A stretch of 64,000 bases of DNA from Paludibaculum fermentans (lineage in GTDB: Bacteria > Acidobacteriota > Terriglobia > Bryobacterales > Bryobacteraceae): NCBI RefSeq assembly GCF_015277775.1, contig NZ_CP063849.1, positions 8,943,501 to 9,007,500 of the forward strand, in the 5' to 3' direction. A program made the position numbers and the translations under genes. Positions 46,826 through 56,538 of the stretch are shown here, in pieces. The first letter of the stretch is position 1; each line of letters begins with the position of its first letter. Below the pieces are notes generated by a model that saw only the letters and a program-made list of their open reading frames with translations, was not told where the DNA came from and did no database searches.

Positions 46826-48235
46826 TTAAGCGCCTCCACCCATCGCCTTGTACAAAGCCACCTGGTTGGCGAGCTGCGCCAGCCGCAGGCTCACCAGCCC
46901 CTGCTGGCCTTGATAGAGCGTGCGCTGCGCCACCAGCACCGTGAGGTAGCTGTCCATGCCCGCCTGGTAGCGGACGCCGGCGATGCGGTAAGTCTGCTCC
47001 AGGCTGGTCACCAGGATCTTCTGCGCCACCAGTTGCGACCGTAGGCTGTCGCGCTGGCTCAGCGCATCGCTCACTTCGCGGAACGCGGTCTGGATCGCCT
47101 TGTCATACTCCGCGACGGCAAGCGCCCGATCCGTCTCCGCCACCTTCACGGTCGATTTGCGTGCTCCGGAATCGAAGATCGGCAGCGAGATCTGCGGCGC
47201 AAAGTTCCACGTGCCGGCACCGGCATTGAACAGCTTCGTGAGGTCGCTGCTCATCGAGCCGCCGCCGGCGGTGAGCGAAATGCGCGGGAAGTAAGCAGCG
47301 CGCGCCGCCCCGATGCTGGCGTGGGCGGCTTTCAACTGGTGTTCGGCCATCAGGATGTCCGGACGTTGCAGCAGCACCTCGGAAGGCAGTTCCGCCGCAA
47401 TCTCCTTCATGGCGCTGCCGGGACCCAGTTCCGACGGCTGCAGGCCGGGCGGGACAGGCGCGCCTACCAGAAGGGCGAGCGCATGCCCGTCCAACTCCAC
47501 CTGGCCCGAATACCGGGCGATGTCGACCCGCGCGGCCTCCACCTGGCTTTGCGCCTGGAACAGATCGAGGTCCGAGCCCATGCCGCTGTCGCGGATCTGC
47601 CGGATCAGGTCGTAGCTGGCCTGCTGCGCCTCCAGCGTCGATCGCGCCAGCCGCAGGTTTTCCTGATCGGCGGCCAACGCCAGGTAGGTGCCCGCCACTC
47701 CGGCCACCAGCGCGATCTGTGTCGCCGAGCGCGCCTGCTGCGTGGCCAGGAACTGCTCCAGGGCGGCTGCTTTCAGGCTGCGGATCCGCCCGAAGAGATC
47801 CAGTTCCCACGACGCAGCGCCCAGGTTTAACGTGTACTGCTGGATGGTGACCGCCTGGCCGACGTTAATCCCCGCCACCGACATGTCTTTCGGAAGCCGG
47901 TAGAGGCTGCCGCTGGCCGAGGCCGCGACGGTCGGGCGCTGCTGCGCGCTCTGAATTCGGTAGAGCGCTTCGGCCCGCTCAATATTGAGCGCTGCCATCT
48001 TTAAATCGCGGTTGTTGGCGAGTGCGGTCTCGATGACGGTCTGAAGTCTCGAATCCGGGAAGAACGCCCGCCATGGAATATCCGCGGCCTGTGAAGCGCC
48101 GGCGGGCACCGGCTCCGCTGCCTGCGCGTGAGGCAAGGCAGCGGGCACCGGCGACGGCGGCCGTTCATACGGGCGGTTGTGCACGCAGCCGCCCAGCGCA
48201 ACGGCCAGGGATACAAGAAGAATGCGGCGGTCCAT
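46826..48235 (-). CDS. RND efflux outer-membrane lipoprotein (TolC/NodT type)
   Basis: A 469-residue protein starting at the ATG at 48235 (GGAGG about 8 bases upstream). A lipobox (VALGGC) makes it a lipoprotein. The repeated pattern of two long coiled-coil halves, for example FPDSRLQTVIETALANNRDLKMAALNIERAEALYRIQSAQQRP and TLEAQQASYDLIRQIRDSGMGSDLDLFQAQSQVEAAR, is that of OprM/NodT outer-membrane channels. It is the last gene of the efflux set; its start lies next to the stop of the pump gene. Confidence 0.93.
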   Translation of the reverse strand: MDRRILLVSLAVALGGCVHNRPYERPPSPVPAALPHAQAAEPVPAGASQAADIPWRAFFPDSRLQTVIETALANNRDLKMAALNIERAEALYRIQSAQQRPTVAASASGSLYRLPKDMSVAGINVGQAVTIQQYTLNLGAASWELDLFGRIRSLKAAALEQFLATQQARSATQIALVAGVAGTYLALAADQENLRLARSTLEAQQASYDLIRQIRDSGMGSDLDLFQAQSQVEAARVDIARYSGQVELDGHALALLVGAPVPPGLQPSELGPGSAMKEIAAELPSEVLLQRPDILMAEHQLKAAHASIGAARAAYFPRISLTAGGGSMSSDLTKLFNAGAGTWNFAPQISLPIFDSGARKSTVKVAETDRALAVAEYDKAIQTAFREVSDALSQRDSLRSQLVAQKILVTSLEQTYRIAGVRYQAGMDSYLTVLVAQRTLYQGQQGLVSLRLAQLANQVALYKAMGGGA

Positions 48236-48236
48236 G

Positions 48237-51200
48237 TTATTGGCCCTCCCCGGAAGGTGCCGTACCGGGCTCAACCGGAGCGGCTGTGCGCTTGCTGAAG
48301 AGCTGCACGATCATCACGAAGAACAGGGGGATGAAGAAGATCGCCAGGAAGGTGGCGGTGATCATGCCGCCCAGGACGCTGGTGCCGATGGCCTGCTGTG
48401 CGCCGGCGCCGGCGCCCTTGGCGATCGCCAGCGGCAGAACGCCGAAACCGAAGGCGAGCGAGGTCATGACAATCGGCCGCAGGCGGAGCTTGGCGGCCTG
48501 CAGTGTGGCCTCCAGCAGACCCTCACCCTCTTCCAGCCGGATCTTGGCGAATTGCACGATCAGGATCGCGTTCTTGGTAGTCAGTCCGAGGACCGTCAGC
48601 AGTCCGATCTGGAAGTAGACGTCGTTGGGCAGGTTGCGCCACGACGATGCGGCCACACCGCCAATGACGCCCAGCGGCAGGGCTAGCATGATGGCGATCG
48701 GGACCGACCAGCTTTCATAGAGTGCCGCCAGGACCAGGAAGATCACCAGGATCGAGAACGAATACAGCAGCCCGGTCTGCGCTTGGCCCATGCGCTCCTG
48801 GTAGGAGAGTCCGGTCCAGTCGTATCCGATGCCCTTGGGTAGCTTGGCGACGATCTCTTCCATCGCCTGCATGGCCTCGCCGGAGCTCCGGCCGGGCGCG
48901 GGCTCGCCCAGGAAGTTCAGGGCGGGGAAGCTGTTGTACCGCTCCAACCGCGGCGAACTGTAGGTCCAGCGGCCCGATGCCAAAGCGTTGACAGGCACCA
49001 TGGTGCCTTTGCTGCCGCGCACATAGAGGCGCTCCAGGTCGCTGGGCAGCATGCGATAAGGCGCGTCCGATTGAACGTAAACGCGCTTCACGCGCCCGCC
49101 CTGGATGAAGTCGTTCACATAGGCGCTGCCGAACGCCGCCGAGATCGTGCTGTGGATGCTCGAGATGGGCACGCCCCACGTGCCGGCCTTCTCCCAGTCG
49201 ATCTCGCTGCGGTACTCGGGCACATCGTCCAGGCCGTTGGGCCGTACGCGCACCAGGCGTGGATCCTGCGCCGCCAGTTGCAGCAGTTGCCTACGGGCGC
49301 CCATCAGGGCGTCGTGCCCCAGGCCGCCCCGATCCTGCAACATGAAGTCGAAACCGTTGGCCTGGCCAAGCTCGATCACCGCGGGGGGAGGAAATGCGAA
49401 GGCTACAGCCGTGCGCATGCCCGCGAAGGCCATCATCGCCTTGCCCGCGACCTCCTTCGCCCGCAGCCCGGGCTTGTCGCGCAGCTTCCAGTCTTTCAGC
49501 ATGATGAACGCGAAGCCCTGGTTTTGCCCGCGCCCGGAAGCGCTGTACCCGGAGACCGTCATGCACGATTCGACGGCCTCCTTCTGGTCCTCCAGGAAGT
49601 GCCTCCGCAGTTTGTCCATCACCCCGTCGGTCTGTTCCCGCGTGGAGCCGGGCGGCAGTTGCACCATCGCCATCAGGATCCCCTGGTCCTCATCAGGCAG
49701 GTAGGCCGTCGGCATGCGCCGGAAGAGGAAGCCCATGGCCACGACAATCACCACGAAGGCGAGCAGCGAGATGGCGCGGGCGCCCAGGATGCGGCCCACC
49801 AGCGACTGGTACTTGTCCCGCAGGTAGTTGAAGGCCCGGTCGAACGCCAGGAAGAACGGGCGCAGCAGGCGGAAGCCGCTCTCCGCCGCCTCATGGCCTT
49901 TGGCGACAGGCTGCAGCAGCGAGGCGCACAGCACCGGCGTCAGCACCAGGGCGACGATCACTGAGAGCAGCATCGAGGCGATCACCGTGACGGAGAACTG
50001 GCGGTAGATGATTCCTGTCGCGCCGGGGAAGAACATCATCGGAGCGAAGACCGCCGAGAGCACAAAGCCGATGCCGACGAGAGCGCCGGTGATCTCCTCC
50101 ATCGACTTCATGGTGGCTTCCCAGGGCGGCAGGCCTTCCTCACTCATCACACGCTCCACGTTCTCCACCACGACGATGGCGTCGTCCACCAGCAGGCCGA
50201 TGGCCAGCACCATGGCGAACATCGTCAGCATGTTGATGGAGAAGCCCAGGGCGCCCAGGACTCCGAAGGTCCCCAGGATCACGACCGGCACGGCGATGGT
50301 GGGCACCAGCGTCGCGCGCATGTTGCCCAGGAAGAGATACATGATCAGGAACACCAGCACGATGGCTTCGATGAGGGTCCTCACCACTTCCCCAATGGCG
50401 ACCCGGACGAACGGGGTCGTGTCGTAGGGATAGACGACCTTCATCCCGGGCGGGAAGTACTTCGAGAGCTCCTCCATCTTGGCCTTCACCCGGGCGGCTG
50501 TATCCAAGGCGTTCGCGCCGGGCTCCTGGCGGATGGGCAGGGCGGCCGAGGGCCGGCCGTTGAACGACGCCTTCACATCGTAAGACTCGGTCCCCAGTTC
50601 CGTCCGCGCGATGTCCCTCACCCGGACAATCGAGCCGTCCGGATTGTTCCGCAGGGGAATCGCTGCGAACTCCTCAGGCGTCTTCAGCAGGGACTGCACC
50701 AGGATCGACGCGTTCAGCCGCTGGCCCGGGATCGCCGGAATGCCGCCGAACTGGCCGGCGGACACCTGGACGTTGTAGGTGCGGATGCCCGCCACTACGT
50801 CGTCGGAGGTCATGTTGAACTGGGTGAGCTTGTCTGGATCCAGCCAGACGCGCATGGCGTATTGAGACCCGAAAGGCTCCACTTCGCCGACGCCCGGCAC
50901 GCGGGCCAGCGACGGCTGGATCTGCGAAATCGCGTAGTCGTTCAGGTCGTTATAGTCCAGCGACGAGTTCTCTGAGATCAGGCCCACCAGCATCAGGTAG
51001 TTGCGCGTGGACTTGCTCACCGTGATGCCCTGGCGCTGCACCACTTCGGGCAGCATGGGCATGGCCAGTTGCAGCTTGTTCTGCACCTTCGACCAGGCCA
51101 GGTCGGGATCGGTACCCGGCGCGAAGGTCAGTTCCAGCGAGGCGCTGCCCGACGAGTCGCTGGTGGCGGAGATGTACAGCATCTTGTCGAGGCCGGTCAT

Positions 51201-51404
51201 CTTCTGCTCGATGATCTGCACCACGCTGTCTTCCACGGTCTTGGCCGTGGCTCCGGGGTAGACGGCCCGCACGGAGATGGACGGCGGAGCGATGGGCGGG
51301 TATTGCGAGATGGGCAGGTTGTAGATCGCCAGGACGCCCGCCAGCATCATGGCGATGGCGATCACCCAGGCGAAGACGGGACGATGCAGGAAAAACCTAG
51401 ACAT
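48237..51404 (-). CDS. RND efflux pump, HAE1 family
   Basis: A 1055-residue inner-membrane transporter. The true start is the ATG at 51404 (MSRFFLHRPVFAWVIAIAMMLAG); the frame continues upstream through the adaptor gene. It has twelve membrane helices and two large periplasmic loops, with the proton-relay helix GLLVDDAIVVVENVERVM and the conserved C-terminal half (NAILIVQFAKIR). HAE1-type pumps expel hydrophobic compounds and antibiotics. The start overlaps the adaptor gene's end by 8 bases, so adaptor and pump are translated together. Confidence 0.95.
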   Translation of the reverse strand: MSRFFLHRPVFAWVIAIAMMLAGVLAIYNLPISQYPPIAPPSISVRAVYPGATAKTVEDSVVQIIEQKMTGLDKMLYISATSDSSGSASLELTFAPGTDPDLAWSKVQNKLQLAMPMLPEVVQRQGITVSKSTRNYLMLVGLISENSSLDYNDLNDYAISQIQPSLARVPGVGEVEPFGSQYAMRVWLDPDKLTQFNMTSDDVVAGIRTYNVQVSAGQFGGIPAIPGQRLNASILVQSLLKTPEEFAAIPLRNNPDGSIVRVRDIARTELGTESYDVKASFNGRPSAALPIRQEPGANALDTAARVKAKMEELSKYFPPGMKVVYPYDTTPFVRVAIGEVVRTLIEAIVLVFLIMYLFLGNMRATLVPTIAVPVVILGTFGVLGALGFSINMLTMFAMVLAIGLLVDDAIVVVENVERVMSEEGLPPWEATMKSMEEITGALVGIGFVLSAVFAPMMFFPGATGIIYRQFSVTVIASMLLSVIVALVLTPVLCASLLQPVAKGHEAAESGFRLLRPFFLAFDRAFNYLRDKYQSLVGRILGARAISLLAFVVIVVAMGFLFRRMPTAYLPDEDQGILMAMVQLPPGSTREQTDGVMDKLRRHFLEDQKEAVESCMTVSGYSASGRGQNQGFAFIMLKDWKLRDKPGLRAKEVAGKAMMAFAGMRTAVAFAFPPPAVIELGQANGFDFMLQDRGGLGHDALMGARRQLLQLAAQDPRLVRVRPNGLDDVPEYRSEIDWEKAGTWGVPISSIHSTISAAFGSAYVNDFIQGGRVKRVYVQSDAPYRMLPSDLERLYVRGSKGTMVPVNALASGRWTYSSPRLERYNSFPALNFLGEPAPGRSSGEAMQAMEEIVAKLPKGIGYDWTGLSYQERMGQAQTGLLYSFSILVIFLVLAALYESWSVPIAIMLALPLGVIGGVAASSWRNLPNDVYFQIGLLTVLGLTTKNAILIVQFAKIRLEEGEGLLEATLQAAKLRLRPIVMTSLAFGFGVLPLAIAKGAGAGAQQAIGTSVLGGMITATFLAIFFIPLFFVMIVQLFSKRTAAPVEPGTAPSGEGQ

Positions 51405-52716
51405 GGCTTTTCCCTTTGGTCTCCGGTTGGGGCGCCGGAACCACGCGCACCCGGTCGCCCGGGCGCACTTTCTGGAGCCCCTCGACGATGATCCGGTCCC
51501 CGGCCTCCAGGCCGCTGGTGACCAGCCATTTGTCCCCGATGGCCCGGTCCAGCTCCAGGGTCCGTTGTTCCACCTTGTCGTCTTTCCCGACGATCCAGGC
51601 GTACGGCAGGCCTTTGGTGTCGCGCGCGACGCCCTGCTGCGGAGCAAGCAGCGCCTGCTGGTTGATGCCTTCCTGCACGAGGGCCCGCACAAACATGCCG
51701 GGCAGCAGCACATTGTTCGGATTCGGGAACACCAGGCGCAGCGTAATGGAGCCCGTGGTCGGGTCAACTGTCACGTCGCGGAACTGCAGCGTGCCGTCGT
51801 AGGGGTAGATCGACTTGTCCTCCAGGCTGAGCTTCACCTTGCGCTGAAACGAACTGTCCGGCTTGAGCTGTCCGCTCTTCAGCCGGCTGCGCAGCCGCAG
51901 CAGCTCCGCGTTGGACTGGACCACATCCACATAAATGGGGTCGAGCTGCTGGATCACCGCCAGCGGCGTGAGCTGATAGGCCGCCGCCAGCGCGCCGACA
52001 GTAATGTTCGAGATGCCGATGCGGCCGGAAATCGGCGCATGGATCGGGGTGTACGAGAGATTGATGCGGGCGCTGTCCAGCGCGGCGCGGTTGATCTCGA
52101 CCGAAGCCTTGCGGGCGGCCAGGTTCGCCTCGGCCTGGCGCAGCGCGGCGCCGGCGTCGTCCGCATCCTGCTGGGCGGCGGCGCGCGTGGCGGCAAGCGT
52201 CTTGAGCCGTTCGGCCCGCGAGCGGAGCGCCGGCAGGTTGGCCTCCGCCGTCACCAGCTCGGCTTCCGCCGTGGTCAGGGCCGCCTTGGCCTGCGCCAGC
52301 GCGGCCTGGTAAGGGGCCGGATCAATCTGGTACAGCAGGTCGCCGGCCTTCACATTGGATCCCTCCTGGAACTGCCGGCTTTGAATCAGCCCATTTACCT
52401 GCGGCCGGATCTCCGCTACCAGGTAGGCGGAGGTGCGGCCCGGTAACTCGGTGGTCAGCGTCACCGGCTCCTGTTCGAGGGTCACGGTGGCCACTTCAGG
52501 CAGGCCGGGCGCGGGTGGTCCTTCCGCTTTGGTCTTGCAGCCGGAGAGAACAAGTGCCGTCAGAAGGAGCCCAATGCCGGCCAGCCGCTTCGGCACCGTG
52601 CCGAAGTGCCGGAGAGGTCCGGAAGGGAGGGGGAAGTGATTTCGTCGAAACCTGGCCTGGGAAATTCGTGTCTGATTCCCAACGCCGAAGACTGCCTGCG
52701 CATCTCGCGTTTCCAT
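51397..52716 (-). CDS. RND efflux periplasmic adaptor (membrane fusion protein)
   Basis: A 439-residue lipoprotein starting at the ATG at 52716 (GAGAGGG a few bases upstream). The lipobox is VLSGC. The HlyD/AcrA pattern follows: LPGRTSAYLVAEIRPQVNGLIQSRQFQEGSNVKAGDLLYQIDP, a coiled-coil hairpin around residues 110-190, then TPIHAPISGRIG, and a beta-barrel region to the end. It links the pump to the outer-membrane channel. It is the first of the three efflux genes, 118 bases after the stop of the sigma-54 activator gene on the same strand. Confidence 0.94.
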   Translation of the reverse strand: METRDAQAVFGVGNQTRISQARFRRNHFPLPSGPLRHFGTVPKRLAGIGLLLTALVLSGCKTKAEGPPAPGLPEVATVTLEQEPVTLTTELPGRTSAYLVAEIRPQVNGLIQSRQFQEGSNVKAGDLLYQIDPAPYQAALAQAKAALTTAEAELVTAEANLPALRSRAERLKTLAATRAAAQQDADDAGAALRQAEANLAARKASVEINRAALDSARINLSYTPIHAPISGRIGISNITVGALAAAYQLTPLAVIQQLDPIYVDVVQSNAELLRLRSRLKSGQLKPDSSFQRKVKLSLEDKSIYPYDGTLQFRDVTVDPTTGSITLRLVFPNPNNVLLPGMFVRALVQEGINQQALLAPQQGVARDTKGLPYAWIVGKDDKVEQRTLELDRAIGDKWLVTSGLEAGDRIIVEGLQKVRPGDRVRVVPAPQPETKGKSHV

Positions 52717-52834
52717 GTCACCCTCTCTCAAGGCAAACGAGCAGCCAGAGTCGGGGACCTGGATTGAGCGGCTTCCGGGCAGTGCGTCTGCCGGCCTTTC
52801 GGCACCTTCGGCACTTGCCCGGCATCTGCCGGAA

Positions 52835-54865
52835 TCAGCTGTATTCGCGTTCGATACTTAACTTCTTCATGCGGGATTGCAAAGTGGTGCGCCGGAGACC
52901 CAGCAGCGCCGCGGCGCCATGCGGCCCGGCGACTTTCCCTCGAGCCTCGCGCAGGGCGCGCAGAATGCGGTCGCGCTCAGCGGTCTCTGCCAGCCGCGAA
53001 GTCCTGGGCGAGGGCGCGGTTTTCGAGAGCTCCGGTAGGGTGACAACGAGGACGCGGCCAGGGCTCAGGATAACAGAGCGTTCGATCACGTTCTGAAGCT
53101 CTCGAATGTTGCCGGGCCAGTCATAATTCGTCAGGGCATCGATGGTGGACGACGGGATGGAGTCGATAGGACGGTTCATGCGCGTCGCGTATTTCTGCGT
53201 GAAGTAGCGGATGAGCAAGGGGATATCTTCCCTGCGTTCCCGCAATGGGGGCACCGTCAGGGGGAAGACATGCAACCGGTAATAGAGGTCGCTACGAAAC
53301 TTGCCTTCCTCGACCATTTTCTTCAGGCCGCGGTTGGTGGCGGCGATGAAGCGGACGTTTACCTGGATGGTGCGGTTGCCGCCCAGGCGCTCGAGCTCCT
53401 GCTCCTGGATGGCCCGCAGCAGTTTCGACTGCAACTCCAGGGGAATCTCTCCGACTTCGTCAAGAAACAGCGTGCCCTGGTGAGCCAGTTCAAAGCGGCC
53501 GATCTTCTGGGCGAACGCGCCGGTAAACGAGCCCTTTTCGTGTCCGAAGAGTTCGCTCTCCAGCAACGTCGCCGGAATCGCCGCACAATTCACCTTGATG
53601 AACGACCGTTTCGACCGGGCGCTGAGGTCGTGCAGCGCCCGGGCCACCAGCTCCTTGCCGGTGCCCGTCTCGCCTTCAATTAGTACCGTTGCGTCCGTGG
53701 GTGCGACCACCTGAATACCGCTCAACACGGCCTGAAACGCCGGCCCTTCGCCGATCATGCTGCCGACATTCTGGTCGAAGCGGATCTCGTCTTCCAGGTA
53801 CAGCTTCTCGGTGGCCAGTTTGTCTTTCAATTCCGAGAGCTCCCGGTAAGCCAGGGCGTTTTCCGTCGCAATGGCAATCTGCCGAGCCACTTGGACGAGC
53901 AGGTCGACTTCGTCCGGAGTGAATGGCTGACCGCCGCGGCGCGCCAGGTCGAGCACCCCGGAGATGCCGTTGGTACCCACCAGCGGGATGGAGCAACTGG
54001 ACCGGAAGCCCAGGTGACGGTATTTGCGGTACACCGGAGCGGTGTAGCGGTCGTGCTCGTCTCCGCTCAGCACGACGGGTTTGCCCGTGGCAATCGCTTC
54101 GCCGGCCGGCATGCCCTGCGGACTCACCGACATCTCCTCCGGCTCAAAGCGCATGCCCGCTGGAGAATGCAGCGCCGTGATGTGGATGTGGCCGGACGGC
54201 TTCTCAATCAGCGCCATCAGGACGAAATCGTGCGCGACGACGCTGCTGAGCTGGGTGGAGATCGCCGAAAACAGCTCCTCCATCGGCAGTTTCGAGACCA
54301 GGGAATTGGTGATTTCGAACAGGACACGCATGCGGTCGCGCTCGTGCAACAGAGCCTGGCGCGTGAGATAACCCTCTACGGAGACAGCGAGTTCCGCCGC
54401 GACACGCTGGAGAAACTGCAGTGCGCGCGGGTCCGGTTGAAACGGCGCATCGAAGCCGAAGCCGAGTATGCCCAGGCGGCGCTCGCCATTGGAGAGGGGC
54501 ACCAGGACCATGGCGTGGATCCCCTCGTCCAGGGCCTCCTGGATGACGTCGTCCCAGCGCGTCTCCAGGTCCAGCAGCGAAAGCACCACGGGCTGCTGCT
54601 CGCGCCAGACATGGGCGCCGGGGTCGTCTCCGTTCGGGTCGAAGACGCGTGGGCGGTCCTTGTAAGGCCGGTTGGCGCTGATGGCGTGCAGCCGCAGTTG
54701 ATCCTTGATGGGATCGTGCAGGACCAGGGCGAGGAAATCGAAGGAGACCACCCGGCGCAGCGAGGCCGCCAGGGAGTTGCAGACCGTCTCGAGATCGGCG
54801 TGCCCGGCGACGACTTGGGACAGGTCGAAGAGCGCTCGGTAGATTTCGGAATCCGGGATCTCCAT
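52835..54865 (-). CDS. Sigma-54-dependent transcriptional activator with two GAF domains (FhlA-like)
   Basis: A 676-residue protein from the ATG at 54865; the longer frame covers a divergent gene. Two GAF-type domains occupy about residues 15-170 and 180-335, then a coiled linker. The AAA+ domain has Walker A (EGETGTGKE), the GSFTGA form of the sigma-54 contact loop, and Walker B (TLFLDEVGE). A Fis-type helix-turn-helix closes the protein ([18 protein letters not shown]). It opens sigma-54 promoters when the GAF part binds its signal. Being just upstream of the efflux genes on the same strand, it probably controls them. Confidence 0.92.
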   Translation of the reverse strand: MEIPDSEIYRALFDLSQVVAGHADLETVCNSLAASLRRVVSFDFLALVLHDPIKDQLRLHAISANRPYKDRPRVFDPNGDDPGAHVWREQQPVVLSLLDLETRWDDVIQEALDEGIHAMVLVPLSNGERRLGILGFGFDAPFQPDPRALQFLQRVAAELAVSVEGYLTRQALLHERDRMRVLFEITNSLVSKLPMEELFSAISTQLSSVVAHDFVLMALIEKPSGHIHITALHSPAGMRFEPEEMSVSPQGMPAGEAIATGKPVVLSGDEHDRYTAPVYRKYRHLGFRSSCSIPLVGTNGISGVLDLARRGGQPFTPDEVDLLVQVARQIAIATENALAYRELSELKDKLATEKLYLEDEIRFDQNVGSMIGEGPAFQAVLSGIQVVAPTDATVLIEGETGTGKELVARALHDLSARSKRSFIKVNCAAIPATLLESELFGHEKGSFTGAFAQKIGRFELAHQGTLFLDEVGEIPLELQSKLLRAIQEQELERLGGNRTIQVNVRFIAATNRGLKKMVEEGKFRSDLYYRLHVFPLTVPPLRERREDIPLLIRYFTQKYATRMNRPIDSIPSSTIDALTNYDWPGNIRELQNVIERSVILSPGRVLVVTLPELSKTAPSPRTSRLAETAERDRILRALREARGKVAGPHGAAALLGLRRTTLQSRMKKLSIEREYS

Positions 54866-55046
54866 ATCCAGAATCGTAGCAGCAGGTGCCGAAATCGGCA
54901 ATTGACGTTGGCATTTGTCTGGATTCGGCATTCTGGACCTGTTAGCCGTGGCGGCTGCTGCCGGGCAGTAGAGGTGGAGGCACTTCGGACTCCACTCGTC
55001 CTGCTGGTCCCCAACGTGCATCCACCCGGGGTGAGGCGCAAGGTCC

Positions 55047-55319
55047 ATGTTCCGTATCAGCACGGTTAAAGCGTCATCGCACACCACCATCATGGTGGAC
55101 GGCCAGCTCATGAGCGATAGCGTCGAGACAGTGGAAAGCTGCTGCGACGAGGAGATCTCCACGGGCAAGCCGGTCGAGCTGCTGCTGCGCGACCTGACGA
55201 CCATCGACCAGGCCGGACGCGCGCTGCTGTGCCGGTTGTCGAGGAAGGGCGTGCGCCTGCTCGCGAATGGCGTGTACACCTCCTATCTCGTGGAGGCCTT
55301 GAATCCGGGCAAACACTAA
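55047..55319 (+). CDS. STAS-like domain protein
   Basis: A 90-residue cytoplasmic protein. [45 protein letters not shown] and [18 protein letters not shown] follow the beta-alpha pattern of STAS/anti-anti-sigma-like domains; the usual phospho-serine position is not clearly conserved (TTIDQAG). It is divergent from the sigma-54 activator and 14 bases upstream of the TetR gene on the same strand, so it is probably co-transcribed with it. Role unknown. Confidence 0.7.
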   Translation: MFRISTVKASSHTTIMVDGQLMSDSVETVESCCDEEISTGKPVELLLRDLTTIDQAGRALLCRLSRKGVRLLANGVYTSYLVEALNPGKH

Positions 55320-55333
55320 CCCTCTGAAGCGCT

Positions 55334-55975
55334 ATGCCGGATACTCCCATCCCCTGCCAGTTCACAAGCTCAGTGCCGGAGCCACCACTGGCCCGGCGGC
55401 GCAGCCGGCGGTTGACGGGCGCGATCCGCCGGGAACAGGTGCTGCGGATTGCCGCCGGCCTCTTTACCAGCACCGGGCTGCATGGGACCACCACCCAGGC
55501 GCTGGCCGACGCGGCCGGCGTATCGGAGCCGGTGCTGTATCTCCACTTCCATAGCAAGGAGTCGCTGTTCCGCGAGGCGGTCGAGTTCAATATCCAGAAG
55601 AGGCTGCGGACCCTGGAGGACCGTCTGGCCGTGATCGATGCCGCTGACCGCAGGTCCGGAATCGAGCGCATGGCCGAGGCCACGGTGCTGGTTTGTGTCT
55701 GCGGGCCCGCTCACGCGGCCCTGCTGAACTGGGCGCTGCTGGAGTCGCCCAGCTACGCTATCAGCCTCTACCGAGGTGAGATGAGCGCGGTGGAGGAGAT
55801 GTGGAGCCGCGGGCTGCGGCGCTGGCGAGGCGTCCGAATGGCGGGTGAGTTTGTGCCGCGTGCCGTGGAGATGTGCCTGGCCTACGGGCTCTGGCTGGCG
55901 GCCTGTGGGCATACCGCGGAGAGCGCCGCTCCGCTGGCCAGGAGGTTCACCATCGGATTGGCCGCCAGGCGCTGA
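55334..55975 (+). CDS. TetR/AcrR family transcriptional regulator
   Basis: A 213-residue repressor-type protein. RREQVLRIAAGLFTSTGLHGTTTQALADAAGVSEPVLYLHFHSKESLF (residues 37-85) is the TetR helix-turn-helix domain. The C-terminal ligand domain is helical without a clear ligand clue. It forms a unit with the STAS-like gene and faces the sigma-54 activator and RND genes, so control of efflux is a possible role. Its stop is directly adjacent to the end of the convergent small membrane protein gene. Confidence 0.88.
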   Translation: MPDTPIPCQFTSSVPEPPLARRRSRRLTGAIRREQVLRIAAGLFTSTGLHGTTTQALADAAGVSEPVLYLHFHSKESLFREAVEFNIQKRLRTLEDRLAVIDAADRRSGIERMAEATVLVCVCGPAHAALLNWALLESPSYAISLYRGEMSAVEEMWSRGLRRWRGVRMAGEFVPRAVEMCLAYGLWLAACGHTAESAAPLARRFTIGLAARR

Positions 55976-56098
55976 CTACTTCGAAGCCAGATAGGGCAAC
56001 AGCGCGAAGATCAGCCAGGGGACGATGGTCAGCAGCAGAAAGATCACGTCGGGTAACTGACGCCTGTACCTGCCACGAAACTCAGTCCACGAAGTCAT
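55976..56098 (-). CDS. Small membrane protein of 40 residues
   Basis: A short frame from the ATG at 56098, with GAGGAA about 9 bases upstream. It starts MTSWTEFRGRYRRQ, has one membrane helix (PDVIFLLLTIVPWLIFALLPYLA) with basic residues before it, and ends SK. The single hydrophobic segment with positive N-terminal side is typical of small inner-membrane proteins. It is too short to identify and could be spurious. It is convergent with the TetR gene. Confidence 0.5.
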   Translation of the reverse strand: MTSWTEFRGRYRRQLPDVIFLLLTIVPWLIFALLPYLASK

Positions 56099-56538
56099 AG
56101 CCTGGTTCCTCGCTCTGCGGTTCGAATCGATCTTTCGAGAGCATGTTGCGGGCCGTCGCCTGCCGCCGCCAGCCGGCCCTTTTGGGAGGAGGAGGGCCTG
56201 TGTGGCTGGCGGCGGCGGATTCAAGCGGGACCCCTGATGCCCGCCTGCGGGAGACAATCCCCGTCTCGAACTGATCCCAATCCCGGAAGGGCTACCCCAG
56301 CCGTTCCGGTGGCGGTCTGCCTTCAGTAGAAGCAACTGGCGGGCCAAACTGCTTCGTTGCTCGCTGCCTCTGCTGTCTGGCCTGGCAGCGATTGCAGAAA
56401 GATGGCTGCCTGGTGGAAAGGCGGCTATTCCGGAGTCGCCGGTCCGCTGTATGCTGTCTGTGGGACGGAGCCGGGCCCGCGCTCCGGTGGGGTCCCGCGC
56501 CGGGGTATTGCCCGGCTCGACGCGTTCCTGGAGGCTTC

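Noticed and set aside
51405-51767. N-terminal extension of the RND pump frame
   Set aside because: It lies over the adaptor gene; the pump family starts at MSRFFLHRPVF and the 8-base overlap is normal.
52717-52834. A sigma-54 (-24/-12) promoter before the efflux adaptor
   Set aside because: GGCAC and TTGC-like pieces occur but not with the required spacing in the correct orientation.
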